A stretch of 8,062 bases of DNA from an uncultured Chloroflexota bacterium (GTDB taxonomy: Bacteria; Chloroflexota; Anaerolineae; Aggregatilineales; Phototrophicaceae). Position numbers and translations under genes: made by a program. Position 1 is the stretch's first letter. Each line of letters starts with the position of its first letter. The notes beneath the pieces are model-generated. The model saw only the letters and a list, made by a program, of their open reading frames with translations, was not told the origin of the DNA and did not search any database. The stretch covers positions 1 to 8,062 of the forward strand of contig CALBRY010000435.1 of assembly GCA_937927665.1 (NCBI GenBank), given 5' to 3'. Shown one piece after another: positions 1 to 5,327 of this stretch.

Positions 1-189
1 GCAGGTTGAGCAGAGGATGGTTTCCGCCTTCAACGCCTTTAGCGCATCGGACAAACCGAGCGCAACATGATCTGGGGCGCGCAGAAGGAAATAGGTCAGC
101 CGGGCGGCAGACTTTGGACCTACCCCCGGCAAGCTGGAAAACGCGTCGATCAGTCGGCTGATCGGTTCTGGAATAGCTTTGGATGCCAT
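1..189 (-). CDS. recR: Recombination protein RecR, N-terminal part (cut by window edge)
   Basis: RecR acts with RecF/RecO in loading RecA at single-strand gaps. Only the first 63 codons are present. The visible part has the RecR opening: PEPISRLIDAFSSLPGVGPK at residues 7-26, containing the LPGVGPKSAARL helix-hairpin-helix (about 20-31). The zinc-finger C4 motif begins at the very edge (C60 and C63, CSTC). The ATG at 187-189 lies 13 nt downstream of the ybaB stop codon, with no good Shine-Dalgarno sequence in the gap, so translation may depend on coupling to ybaB. Order dnaX-ybaB-recR is the classical operon, which supports the identification. The remainder (rest of the zinc finger, Toprim domain, C-terminal Walker-B-like region) lies outside the window. 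Confidence 0.95.
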   Translation of the reverse strand, partial: MASKAIPEPISRLIDAFSSLPGVGPKSAARLTYFLLRAPDHVALGLSDALKALKAETILCSTC

Positions 190-202
190 AATTGAGCGGC
201 GA

Positions 203-583
203 TTACCCGCCGAGCAGACCGCCTAAACCGGGAATGCTGCCCATACCGCCTGTGATCGACTCCATGCGCTGCGCTGCCATCGTTTGGCTTTGTTCAATCG
301 CTTGATTGACAGCGATCACAACGAGGTCTTGCAGGTCATTCACCCATTCGGGATCGCTGGTATCGATCTTGGCAGCGTCAATTGTGACCGACTGCACGCG
401 TTGATGTCCGGTGATCACGACTACCACCGCGCCGCCACCAACACTCGTCTCGACTGTTTCAGTTTCGAGCGCCTGCTGCGCCGCCTGCATATCTTCTTGC
501 ATCTTTTGAAGCTGGCGAAGCGCTGCCTGTTGATTAAAGCCACCGCCGCCGGGAATACCGCCCATTTTACGTCCCTTGCTCAT
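203..583 (-). CDS. ybaB: YbaB/EbfC family nucleoid-associated protein
   Basis: Small DNA-binding nucleoid-associated protein, 126 aa, expected to act as a dimer. Visible architecture: Gly-rich N-terminus (GGIPGGGG, residues 8-15), amphipathic helix about 18-44 rich in Gln/Glu/Met (AALRQLQKMQEDMQAAQQAL), a beta core including GGGAVVVVITGHQRVQSVTI (49-68), the DPEWVNDLQDLVVIAVNQAI helix (77-96), and a Gly-rich tail (GGMGSIPGLGGLLGG). The family is usually about 100-115 aa, so this one is slightly long because of its glycine-rich ends. The reading frame is open further upstream to 640, but I chose the ATG at 583: AAAGGAA at 591-597 lies 7 nt before it, and the start then falls 19 nt after the dnaX stop. 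The longer start would overlap dnaX. Second gene of dnaX-ybaB-recR. Confidence 0.95.
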   Translation of the reverse strand: MSKGRKMGGIPGGGGFNQQAALRQLQKMQEDMQAAQQALETETVETSVGGGAVVVVITGHQRVQSVTIDAAKIDTSDPEWVNDLQDLVVIAVNQAIEQSQTMAAQRMESITGGMGSIPGLGGLLGG

Positions 584-590
584 TCTTGAT

Positions 591-597
591 TTCCTTT
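591..597 (-). promoter_or_regulatory. Ribosome binding site deciding the ybaB start
   Basis: AAAGGAA on the minus strand, 7 nt upstream of the ATG at 583 and inside the 19-nt dnaX-ybaB gap. It favours the 126-aa product over the 145-aa reading frame that would start inside dnaX. Confidence 0.75.
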
Positions 598-602
598 CGT
601 CG

Positions 603-2159
603 TTATTCAGTTTTCTTGGAACCGCGCCGGGGTTTGCCACCCGCCGCGCTGATCTCGTTCAAAAGCGCATCGCTGCCGCTCTCGCTGCTGACTGCGCCGG
701 TTGAATCCACCAGCAAGACTTGTACATGCAGCGTGATCCCGAATACTGCTTTGAGCGCTCTTTCAACAATTTTGCGCTTATCCGGGAACGGGTTTATGCG
801 GTCGAAAATCACATGATTATCCGTGCTCAGGTAGACGGTGTTTCCGTCCACATGATGCACGCGAAATTCTTGCATCACTGCCGGGCTGGTGGAGTTGATT
901 TTGAGAAGCGCGGTGAGCACATCATTCCAGCGCGTGCTGATCACTGCCGCTTCGATCACAGGCGGCGTTCCGCGCACCAGCGGTGGTTCTTCCGGTTGGG
1001 CGGGTTCAGGTGGCGGCGCGGCTGCGGCGGGTTGCGCGGCGCGAAATGCGGGCGCGGCGGGAGCTTCAACCACTTCATTGACGTTGTGAACACTTTCGAT
1101 CAAAGCGAGTTCAAGCGCTAACTGAGGCTGCCAGCCTGTTTTCGTATTATTCAACGCTTCGTTGAATGCACGCACCGCACGCACCAGCGCCGTGCGGCTG
1201 ATCTGCTGTCCTTGGCGGGTGTACATCGCGCGATCTTCGTCGCTTGCTTCAATGAGTTGATCGCCGCCTGTCTGCGCGAGCAGCACATTTCGCAGATGAT
1301 CGATCACCTGCTGACCGTAATGCTTCGGGTCAGTTCCGGCGTCAATCGCGTCGTGGATCACGCGCAGTCCGGTCGAAGAATCGCCGCCTACCAGTGCCGC
1401 GACCAACGCTTGCACGGCGGCACTCGCCGCAGTACCGAGCGTTTGCTGCACGAGCGCAACTGTGATCTTTTCTGACGGATCAACCACGATTTGATCAAGC
1501 AGGCTGATGCTGTCGCGCATACTGCCTCTACCCTGCCGCGCGATCATCTCCAGCGCGGAACGTTCCGCTTTCAGCTTGCCTTCTTTGCAAATCAATTCCA
1601 GCCGATCGGCAATTTCGCCAACAGAGAGCAGTCGGAATTCAAACTGCAAGCTCCGACTTTTGATCGTCGGCGGCACTTTGTCGATTTCGGTGGTGGCAAG
1701 GATGAAGATGGCGTGATCCGGTGGTTCTTCCAGCGTTTTGAGAAGGGCATCGAACGCGCTGCCGCTGAAACGGTGAACTTCGTCAATAATGTAGACTTTG
1801 AACCGTCCCTGACCCGGTGAAAACGCGATCTTGTCGCGCAGTTCACGCACATCATCAACGCCGGTATGCGTAGCGGCGTCAATCTCGATCAAATCGAGAA
1901 AACGTCCCTCATTGACCGCGATGCACGGTTCGCATTGATTACACGGGCGCTGTTCCGGGTCAGGGTGCAGACAGTTAACCGCTTTGGCAAGCAGCCGGGC
2001 GGAGGTAGTTTTACCTGTGCCGCGTGGTCCGCTGAAAAGATAGGCATGACGGATGCGCCCACTTTTGAGCGCGCTGCGGAGCGTCCGCGTGATGTGTTCC
2101 TGTCCCACCATGTCATCAAACGCGGTGGGTCGCCACTTCAGGTAAAGCGCCTGCTCCAT
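603..2159 (-). CDS. dnaX: DNA polymerase III subunit gamma/tau (DnaX)
   Basis: ATPase subunit of the clamp loader that places the beta sliding clamp on primed DNA; 518 aa. Opens with YLKWRPTAFDDMVGQEHI (6-23). Walker A GPRGTGKT is at 44-51, zinc ligands C63, C73, C76 and C79, Walker B with DEVH at 126-129, sensor-1 region ILATTE at 153-158, the SRC-type arginine-finger motif in the variant form SRS (168-170), and sensor-2 region GRGSMRDSISLLDQ at 210-223. A clamp-loader collar domain follows (about 230-360), then an Ala/Pro/Glu-rich linker (about 364-402) and a C-terminal alpha/beta domain (about 408-485). It is shorter than E. coli tau (643 aa). I saw no A6G-type slippery site that would produce a separate gamma. 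The ATG at 2159 has AGGGG at 2173-2177, 13 nt away, which is a long spacing. First gene of dnaX-ybaB-recR. Confidence 0.97.
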   Translation of the reverse strand: MEQALYLKWRPTAFDDMVGQEHITRTLRSALKSGRIRHAYLFSGPRGTGKTTSARLLAKAVNCLHPDPEQRPCNQCEPCIAVNEGRFLDLIEIDAATHTGVDDVRELRDKIAFSPGQGRFKVYIIDEVHRFSGSAFDALLKTLEEPPDHAIFILATTEIDKVPPTIKSRSLQFEFRLLSVGEIADRLELICKEGKLKAERSALEMIARQGRGSMRDSISLLDQIVVDPSEKITVALVQQTLGTAASAAVQALVAALVGGDSSTGLRVIHDAIDAGTDPKHYGQQVIDHLRNVLLAQTGGDQLIEASDEDRAMYTRQGQQISRTALVRAVRAFNEALNNTKTGWQPQLALELALIESVHNVNEVVEAPAAPAFRAAQPAAAAPPPEPAQPEEPPLVRGTPPVIEAAVISTRWNDVLTALLKINSTSPAVMQEFRVHHVDGNTVYLSTDNHVIFDRINPFPDKRKIVERALKAVFGITLHVQVLLVDSTGAVSSESGSDALLNEISAAGGKPRRGSKKTE

Positions 2160-2193
2160 ATCGTCGTGATTACCCCTGTTGATCGGCAGTTAG

Positions 2194-2222
2194 AGTCTAG
2201 CACGCCTGTACGGACGCGGCAA
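2194..2222 (-). promoter_or_regulatory. Candidate sigma70-type promoter of dnaX-ybaB-recR
   Basis: On the minus strand TTGCCG (2217-2222) is followed by exactly 17 nt and TAGACT (2194-2199). Each box matches 4 of 6 consensus bases (TTGACA, TATAAT). Transcription would start near 2187, giving a leader of about 27 nt before the dnaX ATG. It is the best-spaced candidate in the gap between dnaX and the GyrI-like gene, but it is moderate by sequence alone. Confidence 0.5.
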
Positions 2223-2263
2223 TAGCGGGAGATGCGGCGCTGGCGAGATGCCTAGTGTCAAGG

Positions 2264-2291
2264 TATCCGGAGAGGTTCGCCTCTCCGGATA
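2264..2291. terminator. 12-bp perfect hairpin after the GyrI-like gene
   Basis: TATCCGGAGAGG (2264-2275) and CCTCTCCGGATA (2280-2291) are perfect reverse complements around the 4-nt loop TTCG. It lies 29 nt past the stop codon of the GyrI-like gene and upstream of the dnaX promoter, where a terminator would be expected. There is no T tract on either strand (minus-strand continuation is CCTTGACACTAGG), so intrinsic termination is uncertain; a 3'-end stabiliser or an interspersed palindrome is also possible. Confidence 0.5.
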
Positions 2292-2320
2292 TGCTGCAAT
2301 CGGTGGAGCGGGGCAGTGCA

Positions 2321-2794
2321 TTACTGAGCTGATGAGTCTTGCGGCGGACGATCGATCGGCAGATAGAGATGAAACGTAATCTGCGGTGTATCGCCATTCA
2401 TACCGACTGCTTCCTCAAGGGCTTGATGATGCCCACTTCGGTACTCACTGCGTTTCAACCACTGGCTGAGCTGCTGCCACGCCGGAGAGATTTTGTCAGA
2501 GCCGTGTACGGTTGTGACGGCGTACCATCCGCCGGAAAAATCAAACGTTCTGATGTCTCCATCACCTTGTACTTCATTCTCGACGGGTATCCACGTCGTG
2601 TACTGGTGGTTCGGGTCTGGCTGGCAGTTGTCATAACCGAAGACGCGCAGTGACGGCTGACTGAGCAATCCCTTCGGTTCTGCCCACGCTTTCAGGCGAT
2701 TCCATGACTGGGTTTCCGCATCGTGGGCAGTTGCGGTCACCGACGCGACGTGCATCGGTTCAAGCCGGACAAAGCGAATGTTGAATTCTTGCAT
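2321..2794 (-). CDS. Stand-alone GyrI-like / AraC-type effector-binding domain protein
   Basis: 157 aa, made of a single small-molecule-binding domain of the GyrI-like (SOUL/BmrR C-terminal) fold with no DNA-binding domain. Recognisable parts: an opening strand reading RFVRLEPMHVASVTATA (7-23), the helix WNRLKAWAEPKGLL (31-44), the typical FGYDNCQPDPNHQYTTWIPV segment (52-71), FSGGWYAVTTVHG (86-98), a helix around WQQLSQWLKRSEY (106-118) and the closing ITFHLYLPI strand (139-147). The family often has Glu in this last strand (EIYLPI-like); here the equivalent place appears to be His. I chose the ATG at 2794 because AAAGG (2802-2806) lies 7 nt upstream; the frame is open further to 2836. It is monocistronic and divergent from tatA. 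Ligand and role cannot be told from the sequence; family members bind drugs or hydrophobic small molecules, or inhibit gyrase. Confidence 0.85.
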   Translation of the reverse strand: MQEFNIRFVRLEPMHVASVTATAHDAETQSWNRLKAWAEPKGLLSQPSLRVFGYDNCQPDPNHQYTTWIPVENEVQGDGDIRTFDFSGGWYAVTTVHGSDKISPAWQQLSQWLKRSEYRSGHHQALEEAVGMNGDTPQITFHLYLPIDRPPQDSSAQ

Positions 2795-2869
2795 GAGATG
2801 ACCTTTCTGGGACGGGTGGAAAGTTCGCGCAAGCACCCATTTCTATATGTGAAATCTGGCGTGATTCGT

Positions 2870-2910
2870 ACCCGTTCATGCCAAAATGAATCCATGCCAT
2901 CCATACGGGT
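2870..2910. promoter_or_regulatory. Candidate operator region between GyrI-like gene and tatA
   Basis: Just upstream of the tatA -10 element are several small symmetries: TTCAT-N6-ATGAA (2875-2890), two CATGCCA copies 16 bp apart (2877-2883, 2893-2899), and an outer inverted pair ACCCGT / ACGGGT (2870-2875, 2905-2910). No good -35 box is present at the right distance from the tatA -10, so an activator site here is plausible. Short repeats like these can also arise by chance. Confidence 0.3.
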
Positions 2911-2918
2911 GTTATAAT
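2910..2918 (+). promoter_or_regulatory. Extended -10 promoter for tatA
   Basis: TGTTATAAT (2910-2918) is a perfect TGnTATAAT extended -10 element. The hexamers 16-18 nt upstream (for example ATCCAT at 2890-2895) do not resemble TTGACA, which is common for extended -10 promoters. Transcription would start near 2925, giving a leader of about 36 nt to the tatA ATG. Confidence 0.65.
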
Positions 2919-2950
2919 CGGTTGGAGCATGAACGCTCGAAAGCAGAAAT

Positions 2951-2954
2951 GAGG
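2951..2954 (+). promoter_or_regulatory. Ribosome binding site deciding the tatA start
   Basis: GAGG lies 6 nt before the ATG at 2961, whereas the in-frame ATGs at 2886 and 2949 have no comparable site. The 2886 ATG would also lie upstream of the predicted promoter. Confidence 0.65.
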
Positions 2955-2960
2955 ATTGTG

Positions 2961-3158
2961 ATGCCTAATATCGGTGCGGGTGAACTTCTAATCATCCTTG
3001 TGATTGTACTGGTACTGTTCGGCGTCGGGCGCATTTCGCGCATCGGCGGCGAATTGGGGAGCGCTGTCGGCAACTTCCGCAAGGGGTTGAACGCTGGCGA
3101 AGCCAAGAAGGATGAAGCTAAAGCTGAAGAACCACCATCGCCAATTACACCCGCGTAA
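2961..3158 (+). CDS. tatA: Twin-arginine translocase subunit TatA/TatE family
   Basis: Pore-forming membrane component of the Tat pathway, which exports folded proteins; 65 aa. Short N-terminus MPNIGAGELLII with the conserved Glu at position 8, a hydrophobic membrane segment (about 9-22), the FG hinge (FGVGRISRIGGELGSA, about 20-35), an amphipathic helix ending in VGNFRKGL, and a charged, Pro-rich cytoplasmic tail (AKKDEAKAEEPPSP). It is compact but within the range for TatA/TatE. The start at 2961 is supported by GAGG at 2951-2954. It stands alone in the window: tatB and tatC are not adjacent, which is common outside proteobacteria. An extended -10 promoter lies upstream and a 20-bp palindrome lies 17 nt past its stop. 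Confidence 0.92.
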   Translation: MPNIGAGELLIILVIVLVLFGVGRISRIGGELGSAVGNFRKGLNAGEAKKDEAKAEEPPSPITPA

Positions 3159-3175
3159 CCGCGCCCGTGCTGCAA

Positions 3176-3195
3176 GGACAGGGCATGCCCTGTCC
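3176..3195. terminator. 20-bp perfect palindrome at the tatA / DUF1992 convergent junction
   Basis: GGACAGGGCATGCCCTGTCC is perfectly self-complementary. It sits between two gene ends facing each other (tatA stop 3158, DUF1992 stop 3205), 9-17 nt from each, which suits a bidirectional terminator. As RNA it would form an 8-bp stem with a 4-nt loop. Neither strand has a strong U tract after it. Its GGCATGCC core recurs in the palindrome at 5328-5341, so it may belong to a family of dispersed intergenic palindromes. Confidence 0.55.
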
Positions 3196-3204
3196 CACGG
3201 ATCG

Positions 3205-3669
3205 TTATGTTTCGCTTGACAGTTCGTGCGCGGCGTTGACTAAATGAAGATGGGGTATTCCGCGCGGTACTTTCAAGTTGTAGCCGAGCAAACGACGATT
3301 GAGCTTTTCGACATCATCCCGTAAAGTGTTTTGCTGCACATCCCACGATCGATGAAGCGCTTGACGTGTCAGCTCCGGTGATGACGTATTCGCCGCGTTT
3401 TCGAGCGCCCGGTGATAGCGCCGTACCTCACGACGAAGCCGCACGATCATGTTCTCGCGGGCTTCGCGGAGTTCCTTGCCTTCTTCAATCCAATCGGGCG
3501 CGAGATCATTGTCTTTGAGGAGCTTGTTCGCCAACCGCTGCTCGATCGGCACATGCGCGTCCTCATCCAACTTGAGCGGCTTCCCGCGCCCCGGCAGATT
3601 TTCGAATTTTCCCTGCTCCATCGCTTCCTTGATCATTTCATCGATCAGGCTGTGTGGACGCTCGAACAT
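3205..3669 (-). CDS. DUF1992 (DnaJ homologue subfamily C member 28, conserved domain) protein
   Basis: 154 aa. The family signature is clear at the N-terminus: LIDEMIKEAMEQGKFENLPG (8-27), then RGKPLKLDEDAHVPIEQRLANKLLKDNDLAPDWIEEGKEL in order. This is the DUF1992 / DnaJC28 conserved domain, here without any J-domain, as is usual in bacteria. The rest is strongly helical and charged, with a probable coiled coil (about 62-90 and 108-130). No signal peptide or membrane segment, so cytoplasmic. ATG at 3669 has AGGGG at 3679-3683, 9 nt upstream, and that site overlaps the stop codon of the LysM-LTD gene only 12 nt away, so the two are probably translationally coupled. Molecular function is not established for the family; the name does not imply chaperone activity. 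Confidence 0.88.
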   Translation of the reverse strand: MFERPHSLIDEMIKEAMEQGKFENLPGRGKPLKLDEDAHVPIEQRLANKLLKDNDLAPDWIEEGKELREARENMIVRLRREVRRYHRALENAANTSSPELTRQALHRSWDVQQNTLRDDVEKLNRRLLGYNLKVPRGIPHLHLVNAAHELSSET

Positions 3670-3678
3670 CTGGTTAAT

Positions 3679-3683
3679 CCCCT
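3679..3683 (-). promoter_or_regulatory. DUF1992 ribosome binding site overlapping the upstream stop codon
   Basis: AGGGG shares bases with the TAG stop (3682-3684) of the LysM-LTD gene and lies 9 nt before the DUF1992 ATG. This is the arrangement expected for coupled translation of the two genes. Confidence 0.6.
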
Positions 3684-4680
3684 ACGGTACAACAAAGGTC
3701 GCTTGCACCTGTCCATCGCTGTCAATGAGCGTGGCGACGTCGCCCGCTTCCCAAACGGCAGAGGGCAGTCCCCAATACTTCACATTTGGCGTGTCCGTGC
3801 CGCCTGAGCCGGTATACACACGGATCGATCCCCGGCTGAACAGAAGCTGTTCGGCAAAGCGGTACTCGCTGCCCTGCCCATCACGGATCACCCAGTTGAG
3901 GATGCTCACGGTGTTCCCCGTGTTCAGAATTTCGATGTACTCCTGCGTGATCACGCCGGGGTTGCGGATACCGACGATTTGCATCTGTGCATTTTCGGCG
4001 GTCGGCGGCAGAGTCGCGCTGGATGTCGGGGACGGCGTTGCGGTTGGCGCGTCGGTGCTGGCGGGTGCTCCGGCGGTCGGTGTCGGCGCTTCTTCGGTGA
4101 CATCCTCGACGCCCGTGTCAGCGGTTTCGCTAAACAGATTTTGTGTGAGCGAACAGCCTTCCAGCGGCACGATCAACACCTGACCGATTTGAAGGAATAC
4201 CGATGTTTCTTCCGTCAAGCCGTTGACTTCCAGCAGGGCGAAACCATCTGCGCCGTACTGCTCCGCGATTGCGAACGGCGTATCGCCTTCGACAATCGTG
4301 TGCAGGATACAGTTTTCGGGGAGCGCCGTCCCCAACAGCGACGGATCGCCGCCGGATGCGGCAAGCACCGCCGGGTCAATCGTCGGCGCGGGCGATCCAC
4401 TTGTTCCCGTGCTGCCGCCTGTGTCACTTGATGCTGCGCCGGGGGTTCCGAGTAGATCAGGCGGGAGGATGACAACACCGGTGGGCGGAGTCGCAGTGAC
4501 GATAAACGGCGTTTGCGTGGGCGCAGGTGTTGCGGTGTAAACCACTTCGACCGTGATCACCTGTGTTAGGCTGGTACTGCTCGATCCGCGTGAATTGGCA
4601 AGCTGGATCACCGCAAGCGCCACCCCTACCGAGATGACGACATTGAGAATCACAAACAGAATAAGCGAACGACGCTGCAT
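3682..4680 (-). CDS. Membrane-anchored LysM and lamin-tail domain (LTD) surface protein
   Basis: 332 aa. Residues 1-4 MQRR precede a membrane segment (about 6-28, LILFVILNVVISVGVALAVI), an uncleaved-anchor or signal-peptide type N-terminus without a lipobox. A Thr/Pro/Ser/Gly-rich stretch follows (about 48-120). A LysM domain lies at about 125-173 (HTIVEGDTPFAIAEQYGADG ... LQIGQVLIVP), flanked by the only two cysteines, C124 and C176, which could form a disulfide if exported. A second Thr/Pro linker (about 196-228) leads to a lamin-tail domain (about 231-332) with EYIEILNTGNTVSILNWVIR (247-266), the GSIRVYTGSGG segment and AVWEAGDVATLIDSDGQV. LysM binds GlcNAc-containing polymers; LTD is an immunoglobulin-like fold common in secreted proteins. 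Strong GGAGG (4688-4692) lies 7 nt before the ATG. Probably faces outside and binds cell wall or polysaccharide; the exact partner is unknown. Confidence 0.85.
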   Translation of the reverse strand: MQRRSLILFVILNVVISVGVALAVIQLANSRGSSSTSLTQVITVEVVYTATPAPTQTPFIVTATPPTGVVILPPDLLGTPGAASSDTGGSTGTSGSPAPTIDPAVLAASGGDPSLLGTALPENCILHTIVEGDTPFAIAEQYGADGFALLEVNGLTEETSVFLQIGQVLIVPLEGCSLTQNLFSETADTGVEDVTEEAPTPTAGAPASTDAPTATPSPTSSATLPPTAENAQMQIVGIRNPGVITQEYIEILNTGNTVSILNWVIRDGQGSEYRFAEQLLFSRGSIRVYTGSGGTDTPNVKYWGLPSAVWEAGDVATLIDSDGQVQATFVVP

Positions 4681-4687
4681 CGCGCTG

Positions 4688-4692
4688 CCTCC
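4688..4692 (-). promoter_or_regulatory. Strong ribosome binding site of the LysM-LTD gene
   Basis: GGAGG lies 7 nt before the ATG at 4680, within the 30-nt gap behind the SH3-like gene. It fixes the start of the LysM-LTD protein. Confidence 0.75.
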
Positions 4693-4710
4693 GGGGTATT
4701 CCGCGAAAAA

Positions 4711-5166
4711 TTAGCCGACCGCTTCGGGGGTGGCTTCAATGGGCAAACGGCTCAGATCGCCGTAGATCATCAGTGTGCAGCGGGCAACCCAACCGCGCTG
4801 ACGATCGCGGAACATCACCTGCACCCACATATCTAGGTCTTCTTCGAAATTGTTACATTCGCGTTCGGGGTCGAACCCGTTCGTCCCAACGATATCAACG
4901 AAGTGTTCGAAACGCACAATCCCGATCTGGCGCGCGTCCAAACTGGAGGCGCTGCGGATTCGTACATTCCCCTGCAATGGCGTCCCGCCCACGCCGGATA
5001 AGCTTGGCAAATCCTGCGGCGTCACTTCCGAGAATGGGATAATAGGTTCAGCCGTCCCGGTACTTTGATAGGATGGGCGAACGGTGATGCTTCCCGCGCT
5101 CACCGTCGTCAGCCAAAGCACAAGCGAACCGATCAGCAAGACGACCAGCACGATCAAGCGTTTCAC
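4711..5166 (-). CDS. Secreted or membrane-anchored SH3-like domain protein (GTG start)
   Basis: 151 aa. Lys-Arg then a hydrophobic segment (about 4-20, LIVLVVLLIGSLVLWL) and TTVSAG, a possible signal-peptidase region near residues 21-25. A linker rich in Ser, Thr and Pro (26-63) leads to a bacterial SH3-like domain (about 64-136): LQGNVRIRSASSLDARQIGI (64-83), FVDIVGTNGF, then MWVQVMFRDRQRGWVARCTL (113-132). The RxSASSL and WVQV...RGWV pattern is the SH3b signature. C104 and C130 may pair. The GTG at 5166 is chosen over the in-frame TTG at 5211 because AAGGAG (5174-5179) lies 7 nt upstream of it and the N-terminus then begins as a normal signal sequence. First gene of the SH3 / LysM-LTD / DUF1992 set. 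Bacterial SH3 domains often bind cell-wall peptides; the ligand here is not known. Confidence 0.82.
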   Translation of the reverse strand: MKRLIVLVVLLIGSLVLWLTTVSAGSITVRPSYQSTGTAEPIIPFSEVTPQDLPSLSGVGGTPLQGNVRIRSASSLDARQIGIVRFEHFVDIVGTNGFDPERECNNFEEDLDMWVQVMFRDRQRGWVARCTLMIYGDLSRLPIEATPEAVG

Positions 5167-5173
5167 GGGCAGA

Positions 5174-5179
5174 CTCCTT
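5174..5179 (-). promoter_or_regulatory. Ribosome binding site deciding a GTG start
   Basis: AAGGAG is an almost perfect Shine-Dalgarno sequence 7 nt before the GTG at 5166. It argues against the longer reading from a TTG at 5211. Confidence 0.75.
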
Positions 5180-5252
5180 ACTATGCGTGCCTCTCCATCA
5201 GGATACAGCAAAGTGACCGCCGCCGCTATGACGCGGTCGGGGCGACACCAAC

Positions 5253-5273
5253 GGTTTTATGTCGGTTTATGTC
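5253..5273. repeat. Short tandem repeat upstream of the SH3/LysM operon
   Basis: GGTTTTATGTC (5253-5263) is followed directly by GGTTTATGTC (5264-5273), two near-identical units of 11 and 10 bp, about one helical turn apart. They lie roughly 90-105 bp upstream of the SH3-like start codon. Helically phased repeats in a promoter region can be regulator sites. I could not find a convincing -10/-35 pair beside them. The rest of the 192-bp gap 5167-5358 holds only the ribosome site and the palindrome at 5328-5341. Confidence 0.35.
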
Positions 5274-5327
5274 AGTGATGCGTTAAGAGCCTTATTACAT
5301 TCCAACGCGGCACAAACACACCCCCAA

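Noticed and set aside
584..640. Longer N-terminus for YbaB (145 aa)
   Set aside because: It overlaps the dnaX end and lacks a ribosome site, whereas the ATG at 583 has one and matches the family length better.
603..640. Programmed frameshift in dnaX producing a gamma form
   Set aside because: No A-AAA-AAG type slippery run was seen at the domain boundary; the A-rich codons at the very C-terminus would give no meaningful shorter product.
2256..2261. Perfect -35 sequence TTGACA on the minus strand just after the 12-bp hairpin
   Set aside because: No -10-like hexamer exists 16-19 nt downstream (the sequence there is GC-rich, such as GCCGCA), so the better-spaced TTGCCG/TAGACT pair was chosen for dnaX.
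2929..2952. Seven-codon upstream ORF (MNARKQK) before tatA
   Set aside because: It has a GGAG only 1 nt before its ATG, too close to act, and begins about 4 nt from the predicted transcription start. The AT of its TGA overlaps another ATG, but no peptide-based control logic is apparent.
3449..4183. 244-codon open frame on the plus strand, antisense to the DUF1992 and LysM-LTD genes
   Set aside because: It spans two well-supported minus-strand genes, has low-complexity Ser/Arg/Val composition, no ribosome site and no recognisable domain. It is a by-product of codon bias on the other strand.
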